This document shows, one piece after another, positions 51,206 to 59,768 of a stretch of 64,000 nt of DNA. The first letter of the stretch is position 1, and every line of letters begins with the position of its first letter. Under the pieces are notes generated by a model that was given only the letters and a program-made list of their open reading frames with translations, was not told the DNA's origin and did not search any database. A program made the position numbers and the translations under genes. The stretch comes from JADZFO01 sp964512635 (GTDB lineage: Bacteria > 4484-113 > JAFGCY01): positions 22,566-86,565 of the forward strand of contig CAZEJB010000015.1 of assembly GCA_964512635.1 (NCBI GenBank). The letters run 5' to 3'.

Positions 51206-52321
51206 CTACGACGACACTGTCTTCCTGAAGCGCAGTGTGGCGATGGTCACCAGGCAGACGCCGATAAAGGCCAGGATCAGTGTCTCATCCCACAAAGCCT
51301 CCATTCCGGCGCCGCGCAGCACGATGCCGCGCAGCATCTCGATAAAATAGGTCGCGGGGAGCAGGCATGAGACGGCGTAAATCACCGGCGGCATGCCCTC
51401 ACGGGGGAAGATGAAGCCGCTGAGAATGATGGTCGGCAGCATCGCCATGAAGCTCATCATCATCGCCTGCTGCTGGGTACGGGCAATGGTGCTGATAATC
51501 AGGCCCAGGCTGAGGCTGGAGAACACGAACACGAAGGCCAGCGCGATCAGCAGGAAGTAGCTGCCGGCGATGTGGACCTCAAAGATGACCTGGGCGAAAA
51601 ACAGCACGGTCAGCATCTGCAGCATGCCAAGGCCCATGTTCGGCAGCACCTTGCCCAGCATCAGTGCGGTGCGGCTAACCGGTGTGACCATCAACTGTTC
51701 CAGCGTGCCGATCTCCTTCTCGCGCACGATGCCGAGCGCTGTAAGCTGCATGGTGACTATGAACAGCAGGATGCCGACCAGCGCGGGGACGAAGAAGTTA
51801 GCGCTGCGCAGGCTGGGGTTGAACAGCAGGCGCGGGCGGACCTCCAGCGGTATCGGCCGGCTCTGGCCGTTAACTCCCAGCATCTCGGCGCTGATGGTCA
51901 GGCCGAGGTTCTGCACCGCTGACAGAGTCTGCCCGGCGACGGTGTTGTTCGAGCCGTCGATCAGCACCTGGATAGTCGCTTGGTGCCCACCGTTCAGGTC
52001 ACGGGCATAGCCCGCCGGGATGTTGATGCCCACTTTGGCCCGGTTGGCGACGATCTCGCTGTACATCTCGTCGACGCTGGTCGTGTAGTCCACCACGTCA
52101 TACAGGCCGGTGGCCACCAGGCGGTCGACGAAGTCGCGGCTGGCGGCGGATTTGTCGCTGTCAAAGACCACGGTGCTGACGTGCTTGACCTCGGTGTCGA
52201 TGGCGTAGCCGTAGAGCGTGAGCTGCACCAGCGGCAGCAGGATGGTGATTACGATCGTCGCCGGGTCGCGCAGAACCTGGATCAGTTCCTTGTAGACAAT
52301 TCCGCCGAGACCGCGCAGCAT
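51206..52321 (-). CDS. ABC-2 type exporter permease
   Basis: The 371-residue product has one N-terminal helix (LLPLVQLTLYGYAID), a large extracytoplasmic domain (about 45-170) and five C-terminal helices with EKEIGTLEQLMVTPVSRTALMLGK, the ABC2_membrane_3 pattern of YbhS/YbhR. Its ATG overlaps the ATPase stop by 1 nt. With the ATPase and HlyD-type adaptor it forms a three-gene export operon resembling ybhGFSR but with a single permease. Confidence 0.9.
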   Translation of the reverse strand: MLRGLGGIVYKELIQVLRDPATIVITILLPLVQLTLYGYAIDTEVKHVSTVVFDSDKSAASRDFVDRLVATGLYDVVDYTTSVDEMYSEIVANRAKVGINIPAGYARDLNGGHQATIQVLIDGSNNTVAGQTLSAVQNLGLTISAEMLGVNGQSRPIPLEVRPRLLFNPSLRSANFFVPALVGILLFIVTMQLTALGIVREKEIGTLEQLMVTPVSRTALMLGKVLPNMGLGMLQMLTVLFFAQVIFEVHIAGSYFLLIALAFVFVFSSLSLGLIISTIARTQQQAMMMSFMAMLPTIILSGFIFPREGMPPVIYAVSCLLPATYFIEMLRGIVLRGAGMEALWDETLILAFIGVCLVTIATLRFRKTVSS

Positions 52322-53313
52322 CAGCGCCGCCCCCCGGCATCGCTGATGCCCGCCGCTGCCCGCTCGCGCTCGGCGTTAAGAGTCAGCATGACAAAGACGT
52401 CTTCCAGAGTCGGCGCGCCGTGCTGGAACTCGCCGTGTCCGGTAGCTCTGCGGATCTCGGCATCGCTGACACTCTCTTTGGCCCTGAAGTGCACGGTGTT
52501 GCCGAAGATCGTCAGGCTGTCGACTCCGCTCAGCGCCCGCAGGTGCGGCAGCATCTCGGCTGGCCGGTCAACCGTGGCCTCCAGCCAGCGGTAGCCCGGC
52601 GGGGTGACAACAGCATGCTCCCGCAGCTCATCGGGCCGGCCGTGCACCAGCAGCTTGCTGAGGTAGATATAGGCCAGCTCGCCGCAGCGCTCGGCTTCAT
52701 CCATATAGTGCGTAGTGACAAACAGGGTCACGCCGCGGCCGGCGAGGATGAAGAGGAAGTCCCACAGGTCGCGGCGCGCCACCGGGTCGATTCCGGCGGT
52801 CGGCTCATCAAGGAACACAACCTGCGGTTCATGCAGCAGCGCGCAGCCCAGTGCCAGTCGCTGCTTCCAGCCGCCGGAGAGCTGGCCGGCCCGGCGATGC
52901 ACATAGGGCTGCAGACCAAGGAGCTCAATAATCTCATCGCGGCGCCGTGGAATGGCCTTGCCGACCTCGTAGACCTTGCCATAAAAGCTGAGGTTCTCGT
53001 AAACGGTCAGGTCGGGATACAGGCTGAACTTCTGGCTCATATAGCCGATCCGCCGCTTGACCTCCTCGCTCTGGCGCACGCTGTCAAGGCCGAGGATCTC
53101 GCCGCGCCCGGCGCTGGGGGTAAGCAGGCCGCAGAGCATGCGGATCACAGTGCTCTTGCCTGAGCCGTTTGGGCCGAGAAAGCCATAGATCGTCCCCGGG
53201 CGAACCTGAAAACTGACGCTGTCCACCGCAGTGAGGTCGCCAAAGCGCATGGTCAATCCATCTGCGACGATGGCCGGCTCTGCAGCGCTGCGCCCAGTCG
53301 CTGAACTACTCAT
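52321..53313 (-). CDS. ABC exporter ATP-binding subunit
   Basis: From ATG 53313 the product has 330 residues with Walker A GPNGSGKSTVIRML, Q-loop MSQKFSLYPDL, signature LSGGWKQRLALGCALLHEP, Walker B VVFLDEPTAGIDP and H-loop VTTHYMDEAERC. A C-terminal domain of about 80 residues follows, as in drug and antibiotic exporters. The start overlaps the adaptor stop by 8 nt; a longer start at 53385 would lie entirely inside the adaptor gene. Confidence 0.93.
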   Translation of the reverse strand: MSSSATGRSAAEPAIVADGLTMRFGDLTAVDSVSFQVRPGTIYGFLGPNGSGKSTVIRMLCGLLTPSAGRGEILGLDSVRQSEEVKRRIGYMSQKFSLYPDLTVYENLSFYGKVYEVGKAIPRRRDEIIELLGLQPYVHRRAGQLSGGWKQRLALGCALLHEPQVVFLDEPTAGIDPVARRDLWDFLFILAGRGVTLFVTTHYMDEAERCGELAYIYLSKLLVHGRPDELREHAVVTPPGYRWLEATVDRPAEMLPHLRALSGVDSLTIFGNTVHFRAKESVSDAEIRRATGHGEFQHGAPTLEDVFVMLTLNAERERAAAGISDAGGRR

Positions 53314-54505
53314 TTCCGCCCTGCGCCATTCCGGGGCGGTCGAAGACGACATCACACACCATCCCGGGGCGCAGCTTATGGTCAACGTCGCTGATCCGCA
53401 CCTTGCAGCGGAAGACCTGCTCGACGCGCTTCTGCTTGGTCTGCAGGTTGCGAGGCGTGAACTCGCCCAGAGTTGAAAGGTAAGTCACGACGCCCTCGAA
53501 ATCCTCATCGGGGTAGGCATCGACCTCAAAGCTGGCGCGGCTGCCGGGCTGAACCCAGCTGAGCTTGTCCTCGGGTATGAAGACCTGGATGTAGTAGCTG
53601 TCTGTCAGCAGCAGGCTGAACAGCGGCTGGCCGGCCGCCAGCAGGTCACCGGGCTGATGGTTGACGGTCAGGATCACTCCATCCTGAGGGGCAAGCACGG
53701 TGCTTTCCCCAAGCGAGACATCCAGCCCGCCGATCTGCGCGCTGGCGCTGTCCACCTGCGCCTTTGCCGCCGCGATGTCCTCCGGCCGCGATCCGGCCTG
53801 CAGCACCGCATAGGCCGTCTCGGCCTGCTTCACCTGAGCCTTGAGGATCGCAATCTGTGTTTCCCGCGGACCGCTCTGGGCCTTCTCATATTGCTGCTTC
53901 GCCGCATCCGCCGCCAGTCGCGCGCTGTCACGGCGGGTCTGAGCGGTATCAAGCTGGGCCCGGGGAATGACATCCTGTTCATAGAGCTGCCGGGCGCGGT
54001 CGAGGTCAGCGACGGCCAGCTGGTACTGCGCCTCGGCGCTGTCCCACTGAGCCTTAAGCGCGGCGATGTCCTCGCCCCGGCTGCCGGCCTCCAGCTCAGC
54101 GAGCTGAGCCCTGGCGGTCTGCACCGCGGCCCAGGCCTGGGCCAGGTCGACGCCGCGCGGGCCATTGCGCAGCTTCTCTTCAAGCGCCTGCGCGCCGGCG
54201 AGCTGGGCCTGTAGCGCCTGCTTCTGTGCTTCCAGCTCAGGCAGTTCAAACTGCGCCAGGAGCTGGCCGGCCGTGACCAGCTCACCTTCCTGCACTTTGA
54301 GGCTGGCCAGCCGTCCGCCGATCTTGGATCCGACCTGGACATCCTCGCCCTCGACCGTGCCTGAGACAACCAGATGGTCAGGGTCGCCTGTACTGTCGAC
54401 CTTCCACTTGATGATCGATGCCGCGGCAAGGCACAGCACCAGGAAGGCCACGATGTAGCGCGGCTGGAAGCGCGCGGTGGAATGCTTGGCAGGAGCCTCA
54501 GCCAT
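53306..54505 (-). CDS. HlyD-family membrane fusion protein
   Basis: The 399-residue product has one N-terminal helix (YIVAFLVLCLAAASIIKW), the lipoyl half motif QVGSKIGGRLASLKVQEGEL, a long coiled-coil hairpin (about 85-250) with repeated LKAQ heptads, the second lipoyl half TVLAPQDGVILTVNHQPGDL and a barrel domain. It resembles YbhG. First gene of the adaptor-ATPase-permease operon. An AATAAT with upstream TG ends 6 nt before the ATG, so it is probably leaderless. Confidence 0.9.
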   Translation of the reverse strand: MAEAPAKHSTARFQPRYIVAFLVLCLAAASIIKWKVDSTGDPDHLVVSGTVEGEDVQVGSKIGGRLASLKVQEGELVTAGQLLAQFELPELEAQKQALQAQLAGAQALEEKLRNGPRGVDLAQAWAAVQTARAQLAELEAGSRGEDIAALKAQWDSAEAQYQLAVADLDRARQLYEQDVIPRAQLDTAQTRRDSARLAADAAKQQYEKAQSGPRETQIAILKAQVKQAETAYAVLQAGSRPEDIAAAKAQVDSASAQIGGLDVSLGESTVLAPQDGVILTVNHQPGDLLAAGQPLFSLLLTDSYYIQVFIPEDKLSWVQPGSRASFEVDAYPDEDFEGVVTYLSTLGEFTPRNLQTKQKRVEQVFRCKVRISDVDHKLRPGMVCDVVFDRPGMAQGGNE

Positions 54506-54594
54506 GCCCGGATTATTGCACCCGCAGCCTGTCCATTAATCCCTGATGCCACAGCTTGAAGCGACATTGGGCGGCATGGCAGTATCATCCTCTG

Positions 54595-55188
54595 GTGCGA
54601 CCCACTACGCTGCTGCGGCTTGGCCTGGCTCTGCTGCTGCTCTGCGCGGGTTGCAGCAAAGAGTCCCTGCCGGACGGCAGTGCGCTCGCCGGAGAAGACC
54701 TCGGTCTTGGCATCAGGCTGCGCATGGACCGCGAGGCAGCCCAACAGGCCAGCGGACCGGCCAGTTCCGCTGCGGTCATTGAGTTCAGTACGCCTGAGGC
54801 GCTGCTCAACCGCAAACCCTATGAGGAACGGCCCGCAGACAAGGATCTGGTTGTTTGCATCTACAGTGAAGAGTTCGCCGACCCATCAGACAAGGCCGCG
54901 ATCGCAGCAAACGCGATCTATGAACTGAAGTGCTATCTGGCGCCGGTTGGGGTCAGCAAACTGACGCTGCAGGGACAGAACATCGCCGCCATGAACCCTG
55001 ACGACATGGTGGCCCTGCTGGGCCAGCCTTTCACACCGATGCAGGCCTCGCCGGACGGCAAGTGGCATTTGTCCTGGTACTTCGCCCTGAAGGACCTGCC
55101 GGGCAAGGCCCTGCGGGTGACCAGCAGCCACGAGGTCGACGGCCACTGCTTCGCTCTGGAGTTCGCTGAGACTGAAGCTCCTAAGTAG
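54595..55188 (+). CDS. lipoprotein of unknown function
   Basis: The GTG at 54595 lies 6 nt after a TATCAT -10 element and begins a signal peptide ending LLCAGCSK, a clear lipobox, making a product of 197 residues. The mature part has acidic and polar segments and a C-terminal SWYFALKDLPGKALRVTSSH strand pattern. No family recognised. Divergent from the HlyD gene (90 nt apart) with both promoters of the leaderless type. Confidence 0.7.
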   Translation: MRPTTLLRLGLALLLLCAGCSKESLPDGSALAGEDLGLGIRLRMDREAAQQASGPASSAAVIEFSTPEALLNRKPYEERPADKDLVVCIYSEEFADPSDKAAIAANAIYELKCYLAPVGVSKLTLQGQNIAAMNPDDMVALLGQPFTPMQASPDGKWHLSWYFALKDLPGKALRVTSSHEVDGHCFALEFAETEAPK

Positions 55189-55242
55189 GCAAATCCTGCC
55201 GCAGCATGCCGACGCTACCGGACCCCGGCACGGAAGCCGGCG

Positions 55243-55854
55243 CTACCTGTACAGCCCGTTCTCATGGATGTACTCCGCTACGGCGTCATGCACCATATAG
55301 CGGATCGGCTTGCCCATCCGGACGCGGCTGCGGATCTCGCTGGCGCTCAGCTCCAGTGGCGGCAGAGGCATGTACTCCATCCACAGCCCCAGCGCGGTCA
55401 GCTCGGGCGGGAAATGGGTCCGCAGATCGTCGCTGCCCGGCCGGTTGGCCACCACCACCTTGCACAACGGCGGATAGGCTTCGATGTCCTTCCAGCCCGG
55501 CAGGCCCAGAGCGGCATCGGCGCCGAGGATCAGATAGAGCTCCGAGCCCGGATGCAGCTTGCCCAGGCGGCGCAGCGTGTCGATGGTATAGCTCGTCCCA
55601 CCGGCCCGTACCTCGCTGGCGTCAACGCTGAAGCGGGCGTCGTTCTCGGTGGCGAGCCGGGTCATCCGGAGGCGCTGCTCGGCCACCGCCCCGTCGGCGG
55701 CTTCAGGTTTGAAGGGGTTGCGCGCAGCGGGGATAAAGATCACGCGGGTCAGGTCATAGCGGTACCAGGCTTCCTGAGCCAGCAGCAGATGCGCCAGATG
55801 CGGCGGGTTGAAGCTGCCGCCAAGGATGCCCAGGCGTTCGACCCCTGCGCTCAT
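55243..55854 (-). CDS. nadD: nicotinate-nucleotide adenylyltransferase
   Basis: NadD transfers AMP from ATP to nicotinate mononucleotide in NAD synthesis. The 203-residue product has LGILGGSFNPPHLAHLLLAQ with the nucleotidyltransferase H-x-G-H-like HLAH site, FIPAARNPFKP, LILGADAALGLPGW and the C-terminal ISASEIRSR-like LSASEIRSRVRMG motif. The ATG overlaps the stop of the obg homologue by 1 nt. Gene order rplU-rpmA-obg-nadD is widespread. Confidence 0.95.
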   Translation of the reverse strand: MSAGVERLGILGGSFNPPHLAHLLLAQEAWYRYDLTRVIFIPAARNPFKPEAADGAVAEQRLRMTRLATENDARFSVDASEVRAGGTSYTIDTLRRLGKLHPGSELYLILGADAALGLPGWKDIEAYPPLCKVVVANRPGSDDLRTHFPPELTALGLWMEYMPLPPLELSASEIRSRVRMGKPIRYMVHDAVAEYIHENGLYR

Positions 55855-56960
55855 CAGACCACTACCCCTCCGGTCAACTCGCTGTGAAAGACGTCCAGCG
55901 CCTGCTGGCGTCCGGCCCCGGCGCCCAGGCCCAGGCTGACAATTTCGGCCTGCGCCTCCTCGGTCTCAAGAGCCCAGGGGCCGAAAAGTTCCTGTTCGCT
56001 GAGCACCACCATCCGCCGCAGTCGGCGCAGCGGGACATCCACCAGCCGGGCATGCAGCAGCTCCCAGGCCTCCGCGGCCCGGCCCCCCAGGGGCAGCAGG
56101 TTGACGATGCTGTGGATGGGCCAGAAGAGGTGGCTAAGATGCGGCACGTCCAGCAGGTCGGCGGCGCTGTGATGGTCCTCAGCAGCGTCCGGTGACGCAT
56201 CGGCGGGCTCTTCGAACTCGCCGCGGGCCGCGGCCTCCTCGGCCCGGATCATGGCCTGCAGCTCGGCCAGCTCAGCATCCTCTTCGCCGAGCAGGCCGCT
56301 ACAGAGCAGAGGCAGGAAGGCGACGTCGTAGAGCTGGTATTCATGCTCGATGCGCAGCCATCGGGGCCGGCGCAGGTAGAGCTCGTAGTCCAGCTCTTCG
56401 CTGTGGCGCTTGGCCACTGCCGGGAGCAGCGCGGCATAGGTGGCGTACAGCGGCTCCAGCAGGGCGGTATCGGCAAAGATGCGATAGAGCAGGTCGATGT
56501 TGCGCTCTTCGCCGGGCCGGCCCTCTTCGGCGTGCTTGGGGGCCCTGAGCTGGCCGGTGGCAAACTTGGGATTGCCACGGCCACCGCGGCCGCCCTTGGC
56601 TGCCGTCAGCCGCTCACCGCTGGCGCGGATGTGGCCGATTTCCCGGCCGGTGTCGCTCTCAAAGGCCAGGGTGCCGAGGGGTACCGGGACATCATTGTCC
56701 CGGCCATGGGCGCCGATCATCAGGTTCTCGGCGCCGGGCTTGCCGGGCTCCGCCACAAAGGGTCCATAGCGCCGGACATGGGCCCGCAGCTCATAGAGAG
56801 AGTCGGTATCCCGGCGGCCCAGCAGCATCACACTGCCGCCGTCGCCGCCGTCGCCGCCATCCGGACCGCCGAAGGGCTGGTATTTGCGGCGTGCAAAGTG
56901 GACCGAGCCGTTGCCGCCCTTGCCCCCAATGCACTCAATTTGAAGTTCGTCTACCAGCAC
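55854..56960 (-). CDS. Obg-fold protein with degenerate, GTPase-dead G domain
   Basis: The GTG at 56960 lies 8 nt after TACAAT (leaderless) and starts VLVDELQIECIGGKGGNGSV, the Obg N-terminus. The glycine-rich Obg fold (about 1-150) is intact (FGGPDGGDGGDGGSV, KGGRGGRGNPKF, EEGRPGEERNIDL). The following domain aligns with the Obg G domain but every nucleotide motif is gone: GxPNAGKST is EPLYATYAAL, DxPG is DVAF, NKxDL is SEQEL. The frame is intact over 368 residues, so it is not simply a dead gene. It occupies the normal obg place between rpmA and nadD. Obg normally acts in 50S assembly. Confidence 0.85.
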   Translation of the reverse strand: MLVDELQIECIGGKGGNGSVHFARRKYQPFGGPDGGDGGDGGSVMLLGRRDTDSLYELRAHVRRYGPFVAEPGKPGAENLMIGAHGRDNDVPVPLGTLAFESDTGREIGHIRASGERLTAAKGGRGGRGNPKFATGQLRAPKHAEEGRPGEERNIDLLYRIFADTALLEPLYATYAALLPAVAKRHSEELDYELYLRRPRWLRIEHEYQLYDVAFLPLLCSGLLGEEDAELAELQAMIRAEEAAARGEFEEPADASPDAAEDHHSAADLLDVPHLSHLFWPIHSIVNLLPLGGRAAEAWELLHARLVDVPLRRLRRMVVLSEQELFGPWALETEEAQAEIVSLGLGAGAGRQQALDVFHSELTGGVVV

Positions 56961-56997
56961 TGCTCTGTATTGTAGGGCCGCCGCCCGCAATAAATGC

Positions 56998-57021
56998 AAA
57001 AGGGCGGCCCGTGGGCCGCCC
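56998..57021 (-). terminator. intrinsic terminator after rpmA
   Basis: On the minus strand GGGCGGCCC-ACG... pairs with GGGCCGCCC and is followed by TTTT. It separates rplU-rpmA from the obg homologue, which has its own promoter (TACAAT, 56974-56969). Confidence 0.75.
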
Positions 57022-57046
57022 CGTTACTTCCTTGCTTGAGGCCGCA

Positions 57047-57301
57047 CTAGGCGGCGGGGATCACAAAGGCCTCGCGGCGGCCGCAGTGGATGCGGTAGCC
57101 GACGACGCCGGGCTGCAGGGCAAACAGGGTGTAGTCCTTACCAACGCCCACAAACTCGCCGGCGCGGATCGACAGGCCGACCTGGCGGACGATGATGCTG
57201 CCGCTCTTGACCTTCTCGCCGCCGTAGGCCTTGACGCCACGACGCTGGGCAGCGGAGTCGCGCCCGTTCTTACTGCTTCCTAGACCCTTTTTATGTGCCA
57301 T
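57047..57301 (-). CDS. rpmA: 50S ribosomal protein L27
   Basis: The 84-residue product starts MAHKKGLGSSKNGRDSAAQR, close to the canonical L27 N-terminus that reaches the peptidyl transferase centre, and has GVKAYGGEKVKSGSIIVRQ and VGVGKDYTLFALQPGVV. There is no cleavable N-terminal extension of the Firmicutes type. It is 61 nt downstream of rplU and terminated by a hairpin at 56998-57021. Confidence 0.97.
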   Translation of the reverse strand: MAHKKGLGSSKNGRDSAAQRRGVKAYGGEKVKSGSIIVRQVGLSIRAGEFVGVGKDYTLFALQPGVVGYRIHCGRREAFVIPAA

Positions 57302-57362
57302 ATAGCTATCCTCTTATCTAGTTCACCGGCAGCCGCCGGTGCATTCAGCCGCCGGGCGGCTC

Positions 57363-57674
57363 TCAGGCCGTGATGCTCTTCACGCGCAGGTAGCTGATCT
57401 TGTCACGATAGCCCTTGGTGCGCTTGACGTTCTTCTTGCTCTGGAAGCGGAAGACGATGATCTTCGGCGCCTTGGCGTGACGCACGATCTCCAGCGTCAC
57501 CTTGGCCCCGTCCAGCGCCGGCTTGCCCAGATTCAGCTTGTCGCCGTCAATGGTGGCCAGGACGCGGTCCGCATCAATACTGTCGCCGGGCTCACCAGCC
57601 ACCTGCAGCGTGCGGAAGACCTGCTCCTCGCCGACGCGGTACTGCTTGCCCTTGATTTCGATGATCGCAATCAT
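57363..57674 (-). CDS. rplU: 50S ribosomal protein L21
   Basis: From ATG 57674 (GAGGAG upstream) the product has 103 residues with the L21 pattern: AIIEIKGKQYRVGEEQVF at the N-terminus, LNLGKPALDGAKVTLEIVRH in the centre and the basic KIIVFRFQSKKNVKRTKGYRD end. L21 binds 23S rRNA. The strong promoter at 57740-57768 drives rplU-rpmA. Confidence 0.97.
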   Translation of the reverse strand: MIAIIEIKGKQYRVGEEQVFRTLQVAGEPGDSIDADRVLATIDGDKLNLGKPALDGAKVTLEIVRHAKAPKIIVFRFQSKKNVKRTKGYRDKISYLRVKSITA

Positions 57675-57739
57675 GAAAGCTCCTCTTAAGCCGCCCAAAG
57701 CAATCGCGCAAAGACGCGAAGCCCGGCGGCGGGAGGGGA

Positions 57740-57768
57740 AGTGTAACCGAGGTTGTCCTCCCTGTCAA
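57740..57768 (-). promoter_or_regulatory. rplU-rpmA promoter
   Basis: On the minus strand a perfect TTGACA (57768-57763) and TACACT (57745-57740) are separated by 17 nt. The leader is about 58 nt and ends in the GAGGAG of rplU. Confidence 0.8.
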
Positions 57769-57824
57769 TATCAGCGCTCCGTGCGGCCACTGCCCTGACC
57801 GGCCCAGCCAGGCCCGGCGACCAG

Positions 57825-58388
57825 CTAGCCCTTTTGCACATAGCGCAGCGCGACCGCCCCGGAGCTGAGCTCATGGCGGCCGATCAGCTTCAGATCCAGC
57901 GGCCTTTCCATCCCGGCAAACAGGCTGGGGCCCTGCCCGGCAATCCGCGGATGAAAGATCAGCTCGTACTCATCAATCAGCCCCAGCTCGGCCAGGGCCT
58001 TCGGCAGTGTCACCCCGCCGACAAACAGCCCCTTGCCGGGATGGGCCTTCAGGGCCCGCACGGCGCTCTCCAGGCTGTCCCCGCCCAGCAACTCCGCGTT
58101 CCAGTCCACCTGCTCCAGGGTGCTGGACACCACATACTTCTTCGCCGCGTCAATGGTGTCGGCGAAGGGCAGCATCCAGTCCTGGATCCACTCCGGCCGC
58201 TGCGCCGGGGGCTCCGGCCTGCGCCAGGCCGCCTCCATCATCTGGTAGGTCACGCGGCCGAAGATCAGGGCGTCGGCCTCGGCGATCAGGCCGGCGGCGT
58301 AGTGATGCAGCTCCTGATCGGGCAGCCCGACGCGGTGGTCAGTGCAGCCGTCCAGGGTCAGATTGATTGCATAGCGTAAGGGTCGCAT
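57825..58388 (-). CDS. dihydrofolate reductase-like (RibD C-terminal family) protein
   Basis: The 187-residue product has the RibD_C/DHFR-fold pattern: RYAINLTLDGCTDHRVGLPD, DALIFGRVTYQMM, KKYVVSSTLEQVDWN and GLFVGGVTLPKALAELGLID, as in YyaP/YwjB-type reductases. They bind NADPH; substrates are unknown. TATCCT ends 6 nt before the ATG, with TTGGCG 16 nt further up, so it is leaderless. It is the last conserved gene before the accessory region. Confidence 0.85.
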   Translation of the reverse strand: MRPLRYAINLTLDGCTDHRVGLPDQELHHYAAGLIAEADALIFGRVTYQMMEAAWRRPEPPAQRPEWIQDWMLPFADTIDAAKKYVVSSTLEQVDWNAELLGGDSLESAVRALKAHPGKGLFVGGVTLPKALAELGLIDEYELIFHPRIAGQGPSLFAGMERPLDLKLIGRHELSSGAVALRYVQKG

Positions 58389-58394
58389 GGCTCT

Positions 58395-58400
58395 AGGATA
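58395..58400 (-). promoter_or_regulatory. -10 element for leaderless DHFR-like gene
   Basis: TATCCT on the minus strand ends 6 nt before the ATG at 58388, and TTGGCG lies 16 nt upstream of it. Confidence 0.5.
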
Positions 58401-58502
58401 GCGCCGCCCATACTGGCGCCAAGTCTGGCCCGCCAGCCGCCGGGCTTACAATTGCAGTCCGGCTCAACTTATACCTCCGCCCGCCGACAGCCCCGGGCTG
58501 GA

Positions 58503-58700
58503 GATTTAACTTTCGCGGCGCAAAACGCACGTCAAAAACAACTTTCATTCTCACCGCCCTCGCGGTCGGATTTAACTTTGGCGGCGGAATATCCACCGGG
58601 AAACGCACTTTTCAAAACTTCCTTGCCGCCGGATTTAACCTGCGACCCCCAAAACTCACCGAAAAACTGCTCTTTGAAAAACGACTGGCGACGAAGAGCC
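58503..58700 (+). repeat. three degenerate tandem units of 63-66 bp
   Basis: GATTTAAC recurs at 58503, 58569 and 58632, each followed by GC-rich then A-rich sequence with AAAC-CAC in similar places. The periods are 66 and 63, both multiples of three. The enclosing frame (58452-58760) would encode three imperfect repeats beginning DLTFAAQN, DLTLAAEY and DLTCDPQN. No start signal or known family is visible, so I do not call a gene. Confidence 0.55.
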
Positions 58701-58829
58701 GCTGAAATGACACCTCGCCGCAGATTCGATTTCTGTCAGCACGAGGAAAGCTGCGTATGAGGTGACAACTTGAACACATCTGCAACTCTAAGCCGGTACT
58801 TCGCGGCCGCCTGATTTTGCCTGCAGCCG

Positions 58830-59032
58830 TTGGCCAGACAGATACCCTGGCAGCTGCGACTTTATTGCCGCCACGCCTGGCGTTTAGCACAACTGAGCCA
58901 GCGTGCTGTTGCGGCAGTCCGGCGAGTTATCCACTTCCCCGGCGGCAGCCGATACACCATTGTGTTGATCCCCGACGACTGGAAGCAGAAGATCCTGATG
59001 CGCGGGCCGTATGGGCAGGTCAAGCTGCAGCT
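58830..59032 (+). pseudogene. possible gene fragment cut by repeats
   Basis: An open frame of about 68 residues (RRVIHFPGGSRYTIVLIP, DDWKQKILMRGPYGQVKLQ) runs straight into the first REP palindrome at 59033 and the long repeat. The composition is protein-like up to that point. It may be the 5' remnant of a gene interrupted by the repeat. I do not recognise a family. Confidence 0.3.
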
Positions 59033-59728
59033 GGGTGGGGACAAGCCCCACCCCTACCAGAGGGAAGCTGCCGGACTCTGCCCGGCTTCGACCAGGCCGC
59101 TTAGCGCTTGCGCGAGCGGCGGTATGTCCGCGGACGCCTAGGAGGGCCAAGCCTTCAAGCCGTCTGCTCCCTTCGGATTTCTTGGTGTCTTTGTGCCTTT
59201 GTGGTTAGGAAATTTTGAACCACGCAGACACAAAGGCACGAAGAAGAAGCGGAAGCGCCTGGCGCTACGGCATTTGCTGCAGGACGCGCGGACAGGGCCG
59301 CGCTGCTACAAGTTGGCTGGGGACAAGCCCCAGCCCTACAAAAAAAGATGGGTGGGGACGAGCCGCACCCCTACCAGAACATCCGGGTGGGACAAGCCCC
59401 ACCCCTACCAGAGGTGTTCTGCCGCGCTTAGCCCGGCGTCAACCAGGCCGACGAGCGCTTGCGAGCGGCGGTACTTCCGCAGGCCCCTAGGAGGACTAAG
59501 CCTTCAAGCCGCCTGCTCCCTTCGGATTTCTTGGTGTCTTAGTGCCTTCGTGGTTAGGAAATTTTGAACCACAAAGACACAAAGGCACGAAGAAGAAGCG
59601 GAAGCGCTTGGCGCTACTGCAGTTGCTGCAGGACGCGCGGACGGGGCCGCGCTGCTACAAGCCGGCTGGGGACAAGCCCCAGCCCTACAAGAGGAAAGCT
59701 GCCGCGCTTAGCCCGGCGTCAGTGGCTC
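59033..59728 (+). repeat. long direct repeats, copies 0-2, with embedded REP palindromes
   Basis: A module of about 350 bp is present as a 3' part (59033-59216), a full copy (59217-59565) and a 5' part (59566-59728). Each starts with GAACCAC-AAGACACAAAGGCACGAAG and ends TTCGGATTTCTTGGTGTCTT, GTGGTTAGGA, so the junctions form the near-palindrome TGGTTAGGAAATTTTGAACCA. GGCTGGGG-ACAAG-CCCCAGCC-CTAC and GGGTGGGG-ACAAG-CCCCACCC-CTAC hairpins lie inside. The same module recurs at 60976-61730. No gene is supported here. Confidence 0.85.
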
Positions 59729-59768
59729 TTTCTCGAAAATTGGTCCTGACGGGAAGACAAAAGTCGGA

